Source: Nesterenkonia halophila (GTDB lineage: Bacteria > Actinomycetota > Actinomycetes > Actinomycetales > Micrococcaceae). Taken from it: a stretch of 64,000 nt of DNA. The stretch is taken from contig NZ_WIAX01000006.1 in the NCBI RefSeq assembly GCF_009467795.1, positions 101,152-165,151 on the forward strand. The letters are read 5' to 3'. The notes beneath the pieces were generated by a model. The model saw only the letters and a list, made by a program, of their open reading frames with translations, had not been told where the DNA came from and ran no database searches. Of the stretch, positions 25,355 through 33,476 are shown piece by piece (positions within the stretch are counted from its first letter, which is position 1; the number at the start of each line of letters is the position of its first letter). Both the position numbers and the translations under genes were made by a program.

Positions 25355-25699
25355 TCAGCGATGGGTGCCCACGTTGACCACCCGACCGGAGGAGTCGCGG
25401 TAGAAGAATCGCCGCACGCCCCACTCCTCGTCGGTGAGCGGATGCACGATCTCCGCGCCGGCCTGCACGGCGGCCCGGTGCGCGGCGTCGACGTCGTCGA
25501 CGAACACCGAGACGTCCGGGTTGACCGGCGCCGAGGCGTCGGCGGTCATCAGGCCCAGCTGATGGCCGGCGTCGTCGGCCAGGAAGGCGACCCAGCCCAG
25601 GTCCATGACGAGTTCCATCCCCAGCACGGCACCATGCTGACGGGCGGCGGCGCCGACGTCGTCGACGGTCAGCATCGGGGCGATCCTCTCGACGGGCAT
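25355..25699 (-). CDS. VOC-family (glyoxalase/bleomycin resistance) protein
   Basis: 114-aa small soluble protein with one vicinal-oxygen-chelate module set: APMLTVDDVGAAARQHGAVLGMELVMDLG split as strand-helix-strand, then VAFLADDAGHQLGLMT, VSVFVDDVDAAHRAAVQAGAEIV and RRFFYRDSSGRVVNV at the end. The family includes glyoxalases, dioxygenases and drug-binding proteins; the metal ligands cannot be assigned confidently. The ATG at 25699 gives the normal family start, and no clear ribosome-binding site is seen. It is divergent from tauE, and its stop abuts the M23 remnant. Confidence 0.8.
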   Translation of the reverse strand: MPVERIAPMLTVDDVGAAARQHGAVLGMELVMDLGWVAFLADDAGHQLGLMTADASAPVNPDVSVFVDDVDAAHRAAVQAGAEIVHPLTDEEWGVRRFFYRDSSGRVVNVGTHR

Positions 25700-25767
25700 G
25701 AACTCAGGGCACCAGATCGCGCGCCGACGGGGCCAGGGGTGCCGGCCGTCGCCTATAGGCTGGGCCG

Positions 25768-26499
25768 GTGATCGACCTCGACCTGATGACCTGGATCCTG
25801 CTGGCCTGCGGCGCACTGATCGTCGGGCTGTCGAAGACGGCGGTGCCCGGCGCGGGCGCGCTGGCCGTCGCAGTCTTCGCCGCCGCCCTGCCGGCGCGCG
25901 AGTCGACCGCCGCGCTGCTGGTCCTGCTCATCGTCGGCGACCTCTTCGCCGTCTGGATGTACCGCCGCGACGTCGACTGGGCCACGCTCCGGCGCCTGGT
26001 CCCGGCGGTGCTGGTCGGCCTGCTGGTCGGGGCGGCCTTCCTCGGACTGGCCGACGATGCCGTCGTCCGCCGGGTGATCGGGACGATCCTGCTGGCGCTG
26101 CTGGTGCTGACCCTGTGGCGCCGACGCACTGCCGCCCAGCCCTCCTCAGGGCGCGCCGCCGCGTTCGGCTACGGCTGGCTGGGCGGATTCACCACGATGG
26201 TTGCCAATGCCGGAGGCGCGGTGATGAGCATGTATCTGCTGGCCAAGCAGCTGCCGGTGCGCACTTTCCTGGGCACCGCCGCGTGGTTCTTCTTCGCGAT
26301 CAACCTGACCAAGGTGCCCTTCCAGATCGGCCTCGGGCTGCTCGACGCCCAGGTAGCGCTGATCGCGGCGGTGCTGGTGCCCGGCGTCGTCATCTCCGCC
26401 TGTGTCGGGCGCTGGCTGGCCGTGCGGATCTCCCAGCGGCTCTTCGACCGGCTGGTGCTGGTGCTCACTGCGGTCGGGGCGCTCAATCTGCTGCTCTGA
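25768..26499 (+). CDS. TauE/SafE-family sulfite/organosulfonate exporter-like permease
   Basis: 243-aa membrane protein with about eight hydrophobic segments and the duplicated TauE pattern. The first half has ALIVGLSKTAVPGAGALAV (about residues 16-34), where a G(L/F)xK...G is the family signature. The second half has GWLGGFTTMVANAGGAVMSMYLL (about 136-158) and FFFAINLTKVPFQIG. Family members export sulfite, sulfolactate or related anions; the substrate here is unknown. TAGGCT is exactly six bases before the GTG, so the mRNA is probably leaderless. It stands alone, upstream of the osmoprotectant transporter promoter. Confidence 0.85.
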   Translation: MIDLDLMTWILLACGALIVGLSKTAVPGAGALAVAVFAAALPARESTAALLVLLIVGDLFAVWMYRRDVDWATLRRLVPAVLVGLLVGAAFLGLADDAVVRRVIGTILLALLVLTLWRRRTAAQPSSGRAAAFGYGWLGGFTTMVANAGGAVMSMYLLAKQLPVRTFLGTAAWFFFAINLTKVPFQIGLGLLDAQVALIAAVLVPGVVISACVGRWLAVRISQRLFDRLVLVLTAVGALNLLL

Positions 26500-26545
26500 C
26501 CAGAGGTGACGGCACGCCGTCCGAGGCCGCCGGCGAGGAATCCGA

Positions 26546-26574
26546 CTGGAAAAATTCGGCCGCGCGACTAAGAT
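26546..26574 (+). promoter_or_regulatory. Promoter CTGGAA-N17-TAAGAT of the osmoprotectant ABC operon
   Basis: CTGGAA (26546-26551) and TAAGAT (26569-26574) with a 17-base spacer, in a locally AT-rich patch (five A's). The transcript would start near 26581, leaving a leader of about 35 bases with GAGGAG before the GTG at 26615. Confidence 0.55.
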
Positions 26575-26614
26575 GACTGTCGTTTGTGCCGCCTGCAGGA
26601 GAGGAGCTGGATCT

Positions 26615-27256
26615 GTGATCGCCTTCATCGACTCACGGTGGGCGGACATCCTCTTCCGCGCCTATCAGCACACCTCGCTGGTGGTGCAGTCGATGATCCT
26701 CGCCGCCGTGATCGCCGTCGGGCTAGCGGTGCTGGTGACCACGATCCGCCGGCTCACGCCGGTGGCCAACGCCGTCTCCGCCGTCGGGCTGACCATCCCG
26801 TCGTTCGCGCTGCTCGGCCTGCTGCTGCCGGTGGTCGGCATCGGCACGGTCCCGTCGGTCGTGGTGGTGACCTTCTACGCCGCGCTGCCGATCCTCCGCA
26901 ACGCTGTGGTGGGCCTGCAGGGCGTGGACAGCACGATCATCGAGTCCGCACGCGGCCAGGGCATGAGTGGGTCGGCGGTGTTCTGGCGCGTCCGCCTGCC
27001 GCTGTCGTGGCCCGTGATCATGACCGGCATCAGGGTGTCCGCACAGATGTCCATGGGAGTCGCCGCCATCGCGGCCTATGCGCTGGGTCCCGGACTGGGC
27101 AGCTACATCTACACCGGCCTGACGCAGGTCGGGGGAGCCAACGCGGTGAACTACGCGGTGGTCGGCACCGTGGGCATCATCGTGTTGGCCCTCCTCCTCG
27201 ACGCCCTCCTCGTGCTCCTGTCCCGCTTCACCACCTCCAGGGGGATCCGCGCATGA
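26615..27256 (+). CDS. Osmoprotectant ABC transporter permease (OpuCB/ProW-like)
   Basis: 213-aa inner-membrane permease with a BPD_transp_1 fold and about five or six hydrophobic segments. The EAA loop that contacts the ATPase is visible as IIESARGQGMSGSAVFWRVRLPLSWPVIM, read in two parts (IIESARGQGMS, then RVRLPLSWP; about residues 108-136). The NNVGxPS-like TIPSFALLGLLLPVVGIG is characteristic of OpuC/ProW betaine transporters. GTG 26615 is chosen because GGAGAGGAG precedes it; an upstream in-frame ATG lies inside the -10 hexamer. It overlaps the ATPase gene by four bases (ATGA), so the two are translationally coupled. Confidence 0.87.
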   Translation: MIAFIDSRWADILFRAYQHTSLVVQSMILAAVIAVGLAVLVTTIRRLTPVANAVSAVGLTIPSFALLGLLLPVVGIGTVPSVVVVTFYAALPILRNAVVGLQGVDSTIIESARGQGMSGSAVFWRVRLPLSWPVIMTGIRVSAQMSMGVAAIAAYALGPGLGSYIYTGLTQVGGANAVNYAVVGTVGIIVLALLLDALLVLLSRFTTSRGIRA

Positions 27257-28392
27257 CCCAGCAGACCACCACCGGCGCCGCGCTCGAGCTGGTCGACGTG
27301 ACCAAGAGCTATCCGGGCCAGAAGTCTCCGGCCGTCGACGGGCTCTCGCTCTCCGTCCCGGCCGGCGAGACGGTGATGTTCGTCGGCCCTTCCGGCTGCG
27401 GGAAGACCACCTCGCTGAAGATGATCAATCGGCTCATCGAGCCCACCTCGGGGCGGCTGCTGCTCGACGGCGAGGACATCACCACCAAGGACCCGACGAC
27501 GCTGCGCCGCTCCATCGGCTACGTCATCCAGGGCGGCGGCCTCATGCCGCACATGACGGTGGCCGAGAACGTCGGCCTGGTCCCGAAGCTGCTGAACTGG
27601 GATCGCGGGCGCATCGCATCGCGCGTCGACGAGCTGCTCGACCTCGTCGGCCTCGACCCGCGGATCTACCGCGACCGGCATCCGCGCGAGCTCTCCGGAG
27701 GTCAGCAGCAGCGGGTCGGCGTCGCCCGCGGACTCGCCGCCGACCCGCCGGTGATCCTCATGGACGAGCCCTTCGGCGCCGTCGACCCGATCACCCGGCA
27801 ACGCCTGCAGGACGAGCTGATGAGCATCCAGGATGAGCTGCAGAAGACCATCGTCTGCGTCACCCACGACATCGACGAGGCCATCAAGCTCGGCGACCGG
27901 ATCCTGATCCTCGACGAGGGCGCGCGCATCGCCCAGTACGACACCCCCGAGCGGATCCTCGCCGCCCCCTCGGAGGATTTCGTCGCGGACTTCATCGGCT
28001 CCGGCTCCACGCTCAAGCAGCTCTCCCTGCTGCGCGTCGGAGACCTCGAGCTGACCGAACCTCAGACCTGCCGGATCGGCGAGGACGTCGCCGAGGTGAC
28101 CGCTCGGGTCGAGGCCGCCGGCGAGTCCTCGGTGGTGATCCTCGACGAGCGCGATCGGCCGCGCGAGTGGCTCTTCCTGCGCACGCTGGGCCGGCACGCC
28201 GTCGTCTCCGAGCCGACCACCGAGCTGCAGACCGTCGTCGACCACCGCTCCACGCTCTCCGACGCGCTGGACTCGATGCTGGTCTCCAGCCACGGAGGCG
28301 CCATGGTCATCGAGCGTGACGCCTACATCGGCGTGATCACCTACGACGCGGTCACCGAGCACATCCGCAGCCTCCGCGTGGAGGCGGCCTGA
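27253..28392 (+). CDS. Osmoprotectant ABC transporter ATP-binding protein with CBS domains (OpuCA/ProV-like)
   Basis: 379-aa ATPase. The nucleotide-binding domain (about residues 10-250) has Walker A GPSGCGKTT, the Q-loop in YVIQGGGLMPHMT, signature LSGGQQQRVGVAR, Walker B VILMDEPFGAVD, and the H-loop His in VTHDIDEA. After an FIGSGSTLKQL linker, residues ~270-375 form a CBS pair, the regulatory module that senses ionic strength in OpuA/OpuC systems. Its place between two permease genes and before a binding lipoprotein supports uptake of glycine betaine, carnitine or choline. It overlaps its neighbours by 4 and 1 bases. Confidence 0.9.
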   Translation: MTQQTTTGAALELVDVTKSYPGQKSPAVDGLSLSVPAGETVMFVGPSGCGKTTSLKMINRLIEPTSGRLLLDGEDITTKDPTTLRRSIGYVIQGGGLMPHMTVAENVGLVPKLLNWDRGRIASRVDELLDLVGLDPRIYRDRHPRELSGGQQQRVGVARGLAADPPVILMDEPFGAVDPITRQRLQDELMSIQDELQKTIVCVTHDIDEAIKLGDRILILDEGARIAQYDTPERILAAPSEDFVADFIGSGSTLKQLSLLRVGDLELTEPQTCRIGEDVAEVTARVEAAGESSVVILDERDRPREWLFLRTLGRHAVVSEPTTELQTVVDHRSTLSDALDSMLVSSHGGAMVIERDAYIGVITYDAVTEHIRSLRVEAA

Positions 28393-29138
28393 TGCGCACC
28401 ACCGCGCTCTCCCGCGAGGATCGGCTGCTGCTCTTCGGCCTGCCGGCTGTCGTGCTGGTGGTGCTGGCCGGCTGGTGCCTGTGGCGGGCCTCCGCGGACC
28501 TCGGCGACATCGAGGCCCGCGCGCTGGCCTGGGACGCCGTCGGGCAGCTGGCCCTGGAACACGTGCTGATCGTGCTGGTCTGCGCGGTGCTCGTCGTCGG
28601 CTGCGCGGTGCCGCTGGGCATCCTGCTCACCCGCGCCCGGGCGGGCTTCCTGGCTCCGGCGGTGACCGCGGCGGCGAACGCCGGCCAGGCCGCCCCGGTC
28701 ATCGGCGTGATCGTGCTGCTCGCGCTGGCGGTGGGCTTCGGCTTCTGGACCGCCGTGCTGGCGCTGACCGTCTACGCGTTCCTACCGGTGCTGGCCAACA
28801 CCGTCGCCGGGCTGCGCGGCGTCGACCCGGCGGTGATCGAGGCCGCCCGGGGGATGGGCATGTCGCCGTTCCAGGTGCTGCGCCGCGTCGAGCTGCCGAT
28901 GGCGCTGCCGGTCATCATGACCGGAGTGCGCACCGCCCTGGTGCTGCTGGTCGGCGCCGGCGCCTTCGCCACGTTCATCGATGCCGGGGGACTCGGGACG
29001 CTCATCCAGACCGGCATCATCATGTTCCGCCATTCGATCTTGGTCTCCGGCGCCCTCCTGGTGGCCCTGCTGGCGCTGCTCGTGGAGTGGACCGGCCGGG
29101 TGATGGAGTTGTTCGCGACGCCGAAGGGGCTGGCATGA
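28392..29138 (+). CDS. Osmoprotectant ABC transporter permease (OpuCD/ProZ-like)
   Basis: 248-aa second permease of the operon, with about six membrane segments and an EAA loop (VIEAARGMGMSPFQVLRRVELP, about residues 148-169). FLAPAVTAAANAGQAAPVIG corresponds to the substrate-path helix, and TAIGAG-like VLLVGAGAFATFIDAGGLG is typical of the betaine permease pair. It is longer than the first permease because of an extra N-terminal hydrophobic segment (LLLFGLPAVVLVVLAGWCLW). Its ATG shares one base with the ATPase stop (TGATG), and it overlaps the binding-protein gene by four bases. Confidence 0.87.
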   Translation: MRTTALSREDRLLLFGLPAVVLVVLAGWCLWRASADLGDIEARALAWDAVGQLALEHVLIVLVCAVLVVGCAVPLGILLTRARAGFLAPAVTAAANAGQAAPVIGVIVLLALAVGFGFWTAVLALTVYAFLPVLANTVAGLRGVDPAVIEAARGMGMSPFQVLRRVELPMALPVIMTGVRTALVLLVGAGAFATFIDAGGLGTLIQTGIIMFRHSILVSGALLVALLALLVEWTGRVMELFATPKGLA

Positions 29139-30157
29139 CACGCATGATTCCGATCCGCAGCGCACCACGCCGCCGCTGGCCCGTCGGGCGCTGTCCGCGG
29201 CTCGTCCAGGTGCTGGCGACGGCGCTGGCCTCGGTGCTCCTGCTCACCGGATGCGGGCTGGGCACCGCCGGCGGCTTCTCGCCGACGGGCCGGCTGACCG
29301 GCGACGTCGCCGGCGTCGACCTCTCCGGAGCCAGCCTCGACGTCGGGTCGAAGAACTTCACCGAGCAGATCATCCTGGGCAAGATTGCGGTGATCCTTAT
29401 GCAGTCGGCCGGCGCCGACGTCCAGGACCTGACCAATGTGCCCGGCTCCAACAGCGTCCGCCAGGCGATGCTGCAGGGACAGATGGACTTCCAGTGGGAG
29501 TACACCGGCACCGCCTGGATCACCTACATGGGGAACGACGATCCGATCATCGACGTGCGCGAGCAGTACGAGGCCGTCCGCGACGCGGACGCGGAGAACG
29601 GTCTGGCCTGGCTGGAGCCGGCCGAGCTGAACAACACCTACGGATTCGCCGTCACCCGCAAGACCTCCGAGGAGCATGGCATCACGCGGCTCTCGCAGAT
29701 CGACGAGCTGCCGCCGTCGGAGCAGACCTACTGCATCGACGCCGAGTTCGCCGCCCGCAACGACGGCTTCGAACCGCTGCTGAGCCACTACGGGTTGGAC
29801 GAGGCGCCGGAGGATCGTCGGCGCGTGATGGACCTCGGTGCGATCTACCAGGCGACCGCCGACGGCGCCTGCACCTTCGGCGAAGTCTTCACCACCGACG
29901 GGCGGATCCCCGCGCTGGACCTGGTGGTGCTCGAGGACGACGAGCAGTACTTCCCCAAGTACAACGTCGCGCCGGTGCTGGCCGAGGAGGTCCTGGACGA
30001 GCATCCGCAGCTGACCGACCTGCTGACGCCGCTGACCGAGCGCCTCGACAACGAGACGATGAGCGGCCTCAATGCCCGCGTCGACGTCGGCGGCGAGGAG
30101 CCGGCGGCGGTCGCCTGGGACTACTTGCGCGAGGAGGGGCTCGTCGCCGATGAGTGA
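29135..30157 (+). CDS. Osmoprotectant-binding lipoprotein (OpuCC/OsmX-like)
   Basis: 340-aa extracytoplasmic substrate-binding lipoprotein. A basic N-terminus, a hydrophobic stretch and the lipobox LLTGC give lipidated Cys40. The mature domain starts after ~20 linker residues with VGSKNFTEQIILGKI (about residues 70-84), the hallmark of the OpuAC/OsmX periplasmic domain. Then come VPGSNSVRQAMLQGQMDFQWEYTG and YCIDAEFAARNDGF, and FPKYNVAPVL near the end. It captures glycine betaine, carnitine or choline for the two permeases. It is the last gene of the operon; the following reductase begins 68 bp later. Confidence 0.9.
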   Translation: MTRMIPIRSAPRRRWPVGRCPRLVQVLATALASVLLLTGCGLGTAGGFSPTGRLTGDVAGVDLSGASLDVGSKNFTEQIILGKIAVILMQSAGADVQDLTNVPGSNSVRQAMLQGQMDFQWEYTGTAWITYMGNDDPIIDVREQYEAVRDADAENGLAWLEPAELNNTYGFAVTRKTSEEHGITRLSQIDELPPSEQTYCIDAEFAARNDGFEPLLSHYGLDEAPEDRRRVMDLGAIYQATADGACTFGEVFTTDGRIPALDLVVLEDDEQYFPKYNVAPVLAEEVLDEHPQLTDLLTPLTERLDNETMSGLNARVDVGGEEPAAVAWDYLREEGLVADE

Positions 30158-30225
30158 CCGTCGGGGCCGCGCCCGCCGGTCCGCGGGCTCGGAATGATCG
30201 GCTCCGCATTCACGTTGCCGTGGAC

Positions 30226-31149
30226 ATGCGTGCCATGACCTACTCCGCATACGGAGACCCGCAGAACCTGACCCTGACCGAGATGCCGGCGCCGAAGGTC
30301 GGGCCGGGCTGGGTGCTGATCGCCGTCGAGCGCGCGGCGGTCAATCCGGTGGACTGGAAGCTGATGGCCGGCGGGCTGGACGCCATGATGGACGTCGTCT
30401 TCCCGGTGACTCCGGGGTGGGACGTCTCCGGCGTGGTCGAGGCCGTCGGCCCGGACGTGCCCGAGTTCTCCGTCGGCGACCGCGTCGCCTCCTACGCGCG
30501 GAAGGACTACGTCCACGGAGGCACCTACGCCGAGCACGTGGCCGTGCCGGCGACGTCGGCGGCGAAGGTCCCCGAGAGCGTGGACCTGGCGACCTCCGCC
30601 GGGCTGCCGCTCGCCGGACTCACTGCGAAGCGTTCGCTGGAGATCCTGGAGCTGACCGCCGACGACACGCTGCTCATCCATGCCGCCTCCGGCGGCGTGG
30701 GCCACCTGGCCGCGCAGCTCGCCGTCGACGCCGGCGCTCGGGTGATCGGCACGGCCTCCGAGGCCAACCACCAGCGGCTGCGCGACCTGGGCGTCGAGCC
30801 GGTGGCCTACGGCGACGGCCTGGTCGAGCGAGTCCGCGAGCTGGCGCCGCAGGGGGTGACGACAGTCGCCGACTTCGTCGGCGGCGTGCTCGAGCAGACC
30901 ACTGCGGTGCTGGCCGAGGGCGGCCGGCACATCTCCATCGCCGACCCCTCGGTCGAACAGCGCGGCGGCCACTGGGTCTGGGTCCGTCCCGACGGGCCGC
31001 GGCTGGCCGAGCTGCTGGGCCGGCTCGCCGACGGCACGCTCGACGTCGTCGTCGACCGGACCGTCCCGCTGGCCGAGGCCGCCGAGGCCATGGAGGTCAG
31101 CCGCCGCGGCGAAGCGAACGGCAAGCTGCTCATCGACCCGACCCGCTGA
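30226..31149 (+). CDS. NADP-dependent quinone oxidoreductase-like (zinc-independent MDR family)
   Basis: 307-aa medium-chain dehydrogenase/reductase. The N-terminal GroES-like domain shows RAAVNPVDWKLMAGGLD and PGWDVSGVVEAVGPDV. The Rossmann motif is LLIHAASGGVGHLAAQLAVDAGARVIGTAS (in parts, about residues 146-175). The zinc ligands of alcohol dehydrogenases are absent, which fits the quinone oxidoreductase group. Two close ATG codons (30226, 30235) are possible; neither has a convincing ribosome-binding site. It runs 20 bp into the end of the convergent EamA gene. The substrate is unknown. Confidence 0.85.
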   Translation: MRAMTYSAYGDPQNLTLTEMPAPKVGPGWVLIAVERAAVNPVDWKLMAGGLDAMMDVVFPVTPGWDVSGVVEAVGPDVPEFSVGDRVASYARKDYVHGGTYAEHVAVPATSAAKVPESVDLATSAGLPLAGLTAKRSLEILELTADDTLLIHAASGGVGHLAAQLAVDAGARVIGTASEANHQRLRDLGVEPVAYGDGLVERVRELAPQGVTTVADFVGGVLEQTTAVLAEGGRHISIADPSVEQRGGHWVWVRPDGPRLAELLGRLADGTLDVVVDRTVPLAEAAEAMEVSRRGEANGKLLIDPTR

Positions 31150-32092
31150 CTCCCTCGTTCGGCTCCGCCTCCTCGGCTCCGGCGCCGCGGTCGGTCTCCG
31201 GCCGCGGCGCCCGGGAGCGGGAGGTCGCAGTGAGCATGGTCAGCGCGCCGCCGCCGGCGACGGCCAGGATCCCCGCGCCGACGCCGAGGCTCAGCGCGTC
31301 GGCCAGGAAGATCACCCCGATGATCGCCCCGATGACCGGATCCAGGGCGAAGAGGGTGGCCACCGCCCGGGCGCCGAGCAGCCGCAGCGCCAGGAAGTCG
31401 CAGAGGAACGTCGCCGAGATCCCCACGACGCCGAGCACGACCAGCACCGCCCAGGCCGCCGGCGTGGGCTCGGCGGCGTGGGACGCCGCGATCGGACTGA
31501 GCAGCATCGCCGAGACGACCGAGGCCAGTGCCAGGCTGTCCACGCCGCCGCGATCGCCCAGCCGGCCCGAGCAGATCGTGTAGACCGCCAGGGCCACGGC
31601 CGCCAGCGCGCCGAGGAGCAGCCCGGCGACGTCCACGGCGCCGCCGGGTCGGCTGATCAGCACCACGCCGAGCAGCGCCAGGAGCGGCCCGATCAGCTGA
31701 CGCCCGCGCCGCGACGCCAGTGCCGCCAGGGCGAAGGGGCCCAGGAACATCATCGTCGCGGCCACGCCCAGCGGCAGCACGCGCACGGCGACGTAATAGC
31801 TGAGATTCATCGCCGCCATCGCCGCGCCGAGGGCGAGGACCAGTCCCCACTCGCCGCGCGGGCGCCGGCGCAGCAGCGCCCCGGCCGCGCCGAGGCGCCG
31901 GGCGATCACCGCGATGATCAGCAGCGTCGCCGCACCGAAGAGCTGACGCCAGGCGACGACTCCGGCAGGACTCACCACGTCGAAGAGCGTGGAGGCCAGC
32001 GCCGCAGACCCCTGCACCGCCGCACAGGAGGCGACGACCAGCAGGACGCCGGAGAGCACGGTCAGCGGCACGGAGGATCGCAGCGAGAGCAC
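31130..32092 (-). CDS. EamA-family (DMT) transporter
   Basis: 320-aa drug/metabolite transporter with ten hydrophobic segments in two EamA repeats. Features are SPAGVVAWRQLFGAATLLI in repeat 1 (about residues 41-59), LGVAATMMFLGPFALAAL, and, in repeat 2, RLLGARAVATLFALDPVIGAIIGVIFLADALS read as two motifs. The RhtA-like arrangement suggests export of amino acids or similar small metabolites. The start is GTG 32092. TAAGCT lies exactly six bases before it on this strand and no ribosome-binding site is seen, so leaderless expression is likely. The acidic C-terminal tail overlaps the convergent reductase gene. Confidence 0.85.
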   Translation of the reverse strand: MLSLRSSVPLTVLSGVLLVVASCAAVQGSAALASTLFDVVSPAGVVAWRQLFGAATLLIIAVIARRLGAAGALLRRRPRGEWGLVLALGAAMAAMNLSYYVAVRVLPLGVAATMMFLGPFALAALASRRGRQLIGPLLALLGVVLISRPGGAVDVAGLLLGALAAVALAVYTICSGRLGDRGGVDSLALASVVSAMLLSPIAASHAAEPTPAAWAVLVVLGVVGISATFLCDFLALRLLGARAVATLFALDPVIGAIIGVIFLADALSLGVGAGILAVAGGGALTMLTATSRSRAPRPETDRGAGAEEAEPNEGVSGSGR

Positions 32093-32194
32093 CCTGCCAG
32101 CTTAGGCGCCGACGCCGCCGCGAGGCGTCCGTGACCTCGGCCGACGAGCTTCGGCGACGGTGCTGAGGCCAGGAATACCGCCGTCGATGGGACG

Positions 32195-32584
32195 TTGCAC
32201 CGGGATGGAACCGGCGGCGGCGTCGCCGCCCAGGAGAATCTGGCGGTGATGCCCTGCTTCGCGCTGGCCAGCGGCTTCCTCACCGGCAAGTACCGCGGCG
32301 CCGAGGATCTCCGCGGCGCGGACCGTGAGCAGATGGCCTCCGGCTACGTCTCCGAGGAGAGGCTGCGCGTGATCTCCACGCTGGAGGAGATCGCCGCCGG
32401 CCACGGCGTGACCATCCCGACCGTCGCGCTGGCCTGGCTGTGCAGTCGGCCCACTGTCGCCGCGCCGATCGCCAGCGCCCGGACCGCCGTGCAGCTGCCG
32501 GCGCTGATGGAGTCGGTGCGGCTGCAGCTGGGCGACGACGAGCTCGCCGCCCTCGACGACGTCTCGGCTCGCGTGCCGGCCTGA
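32195..32584 (+). pseudogene. Aldo/keto reductase, C-terminal remnant
   Basis: The frame encodes the last third of an AKR of the YajO/AKR11-like type: NLAVMPCFALASGFLTGKYR (from about 32237), GADREQMASGYVSEERL, VTIPTVALAWLCSRPTVAAPIASARTAVQLPAL (in parts) and a normal end. The first ~200 residues, with the catalytic Asp-Tyr-Lys-His set, are missing; upstream lies the unrelated EamA promoter. No good start signal precedes the homologous part. It is a 5'-truncated remnant; expression as a short protein from a GTG/ATG near 32246 is possible but would not be a reductase. Confidence 0.7.
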
Positions 32585-32599
32585 GGCCTCGCGCCCGGC

Positions 32600-32950
32600 T
32601 CAGAACCGGGTGACGGCGAAGGACAGGCAGGCCGCCCCGAGCCCGAGCGTGACCACTGCCGTCAGCGCGGCCAGCCGGCCGCCGGAGAAGGGCACCCGGT
32701 CGCCCTCTCCGGCGGTCAGTCGCGCGTGATGGGCCCGGTAGCGGCGGTGGGCCATCCACGTGGCCGCCACGGCGGCGACGACGAGCCCGAGCAGCGGCAC
32801 CAGGGTCCAGGCGCCCAGCAGCTGGGGCACAGTCCGCAGGGCGATCAGCGTGGCGGCGATCATCGACAGCCCGGTGCGCCGCCACGCCAGGGCAGTGCGC
32901 TCGGGCTGCAGCCCGGGGTCGAAGAGCTGATCGTCGACGGCGCTGCTCAT
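32600..32950 (-). CDS. DUF202 membrane protein
   Basis: 116-aa protein with three hydrophobic segments. The DUF202 signature is LQPERTALAWRRTGLSMIAA (about residues 14-33), where the conserved E-R-T-xx-AW-R-T pattern is intact. It is the second of two tandem DUF202 genes, starting four bases after the stop of the larger one. Function is unknown; YidH/YidG pairs in enterobacteria are arranged the same way. It ends 15 bp from the convergent aldo/keto reductase remnant. Confidence 0.85.
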   Translation of the reverse strand: MSSAVDDQLFDPGLQPERTALAWRRTGLSMIAATLIALRTVPQLLGAWTLVPLLGLVVAAVAATWMAHRRYRAHHARLTAGEGDRVPFSGGRLAALTAVVTLGLGAACLSFAVTRF

Positions 32951-32954
32951 CGCC

Positions 32955-33320
32955 TCACCCCAGCAGCATCGCCAGGCCGACGAGCACGCCGACGACGACG
33001 GCGATGACGGTCAGCGGCAGGCCGATCGGCGGAGCGGGCAGCGGCTTCCGCAGCCGCAGGGTCCGTTCGGTCCGCTTCCAGCCGTACCAGGCCATCGCGG
33101 CGGTCATGATGCCGGCGAGGATCAGCACGAGCGCCGCGGCGAGGCGCAGCCCGGTGTGCATCCCCGTGCCCAGCGCCTCGAGGGCGACGCCGGCGGCCAT
33201 CAGCGCCAGCGCAGTGCGGATCCAGGCCAGGAAGGTGCGCTCGTTGGCCAGCGTGAACCGGGCGTCGGGCTCGTCGCCGTGCCGGTAGACGGACTGCGGG
33301 AAGCGGCGTGCGGAGGTCAT
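32955..33320 (-). CDS. DUF202 membrane protein (YidH-like)
   Basis: 121-aa membrane protein with three hydrophobic segments. The core DUF202 sequence is ARFTLANERTFLAWIRTALALMAAGVAL, read as ANERTFLAWIRT (about residues 27-38) plus the first helix. The middle has GWKRTERTLRL. It is translationally adjacent to the smaller DUF202 gene, giving a YidH-YidG-like pair that may form a heteromeric membrane complex. The ATG at 33320 gives the family's normal start; CATCCT eight bases upstream is a weak leaderless-type hexamer. It is divergent from the PIMT-like gene. Confidence 0.85.
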   Translation of the reverse strand: MTSARRFPQSVYRHGDEPDARFTLANERTFLAWIRTALALMAAGVALEALGTGMHTGLRLAAALVLILAGIMTAAMAWYGWKRTERTLRLRKPLPAPPIGLPLTVIAVVVGVLVGLAMLLG

Positions 33321-33476
33321 GGCACCACAGGATGTCGGGGAGTCGGGGACACTGTGCATCCTATGCCGTCGCCTCGGCCGTTGCAGAGCCGACGACGATG
33401 TGTCGACGGCGGCCGGCCGCCGCCGACCGGCCGAGCCTCGTCCTCGCCCGCCGGTCGCGCCTATCCTGGAGGCATC

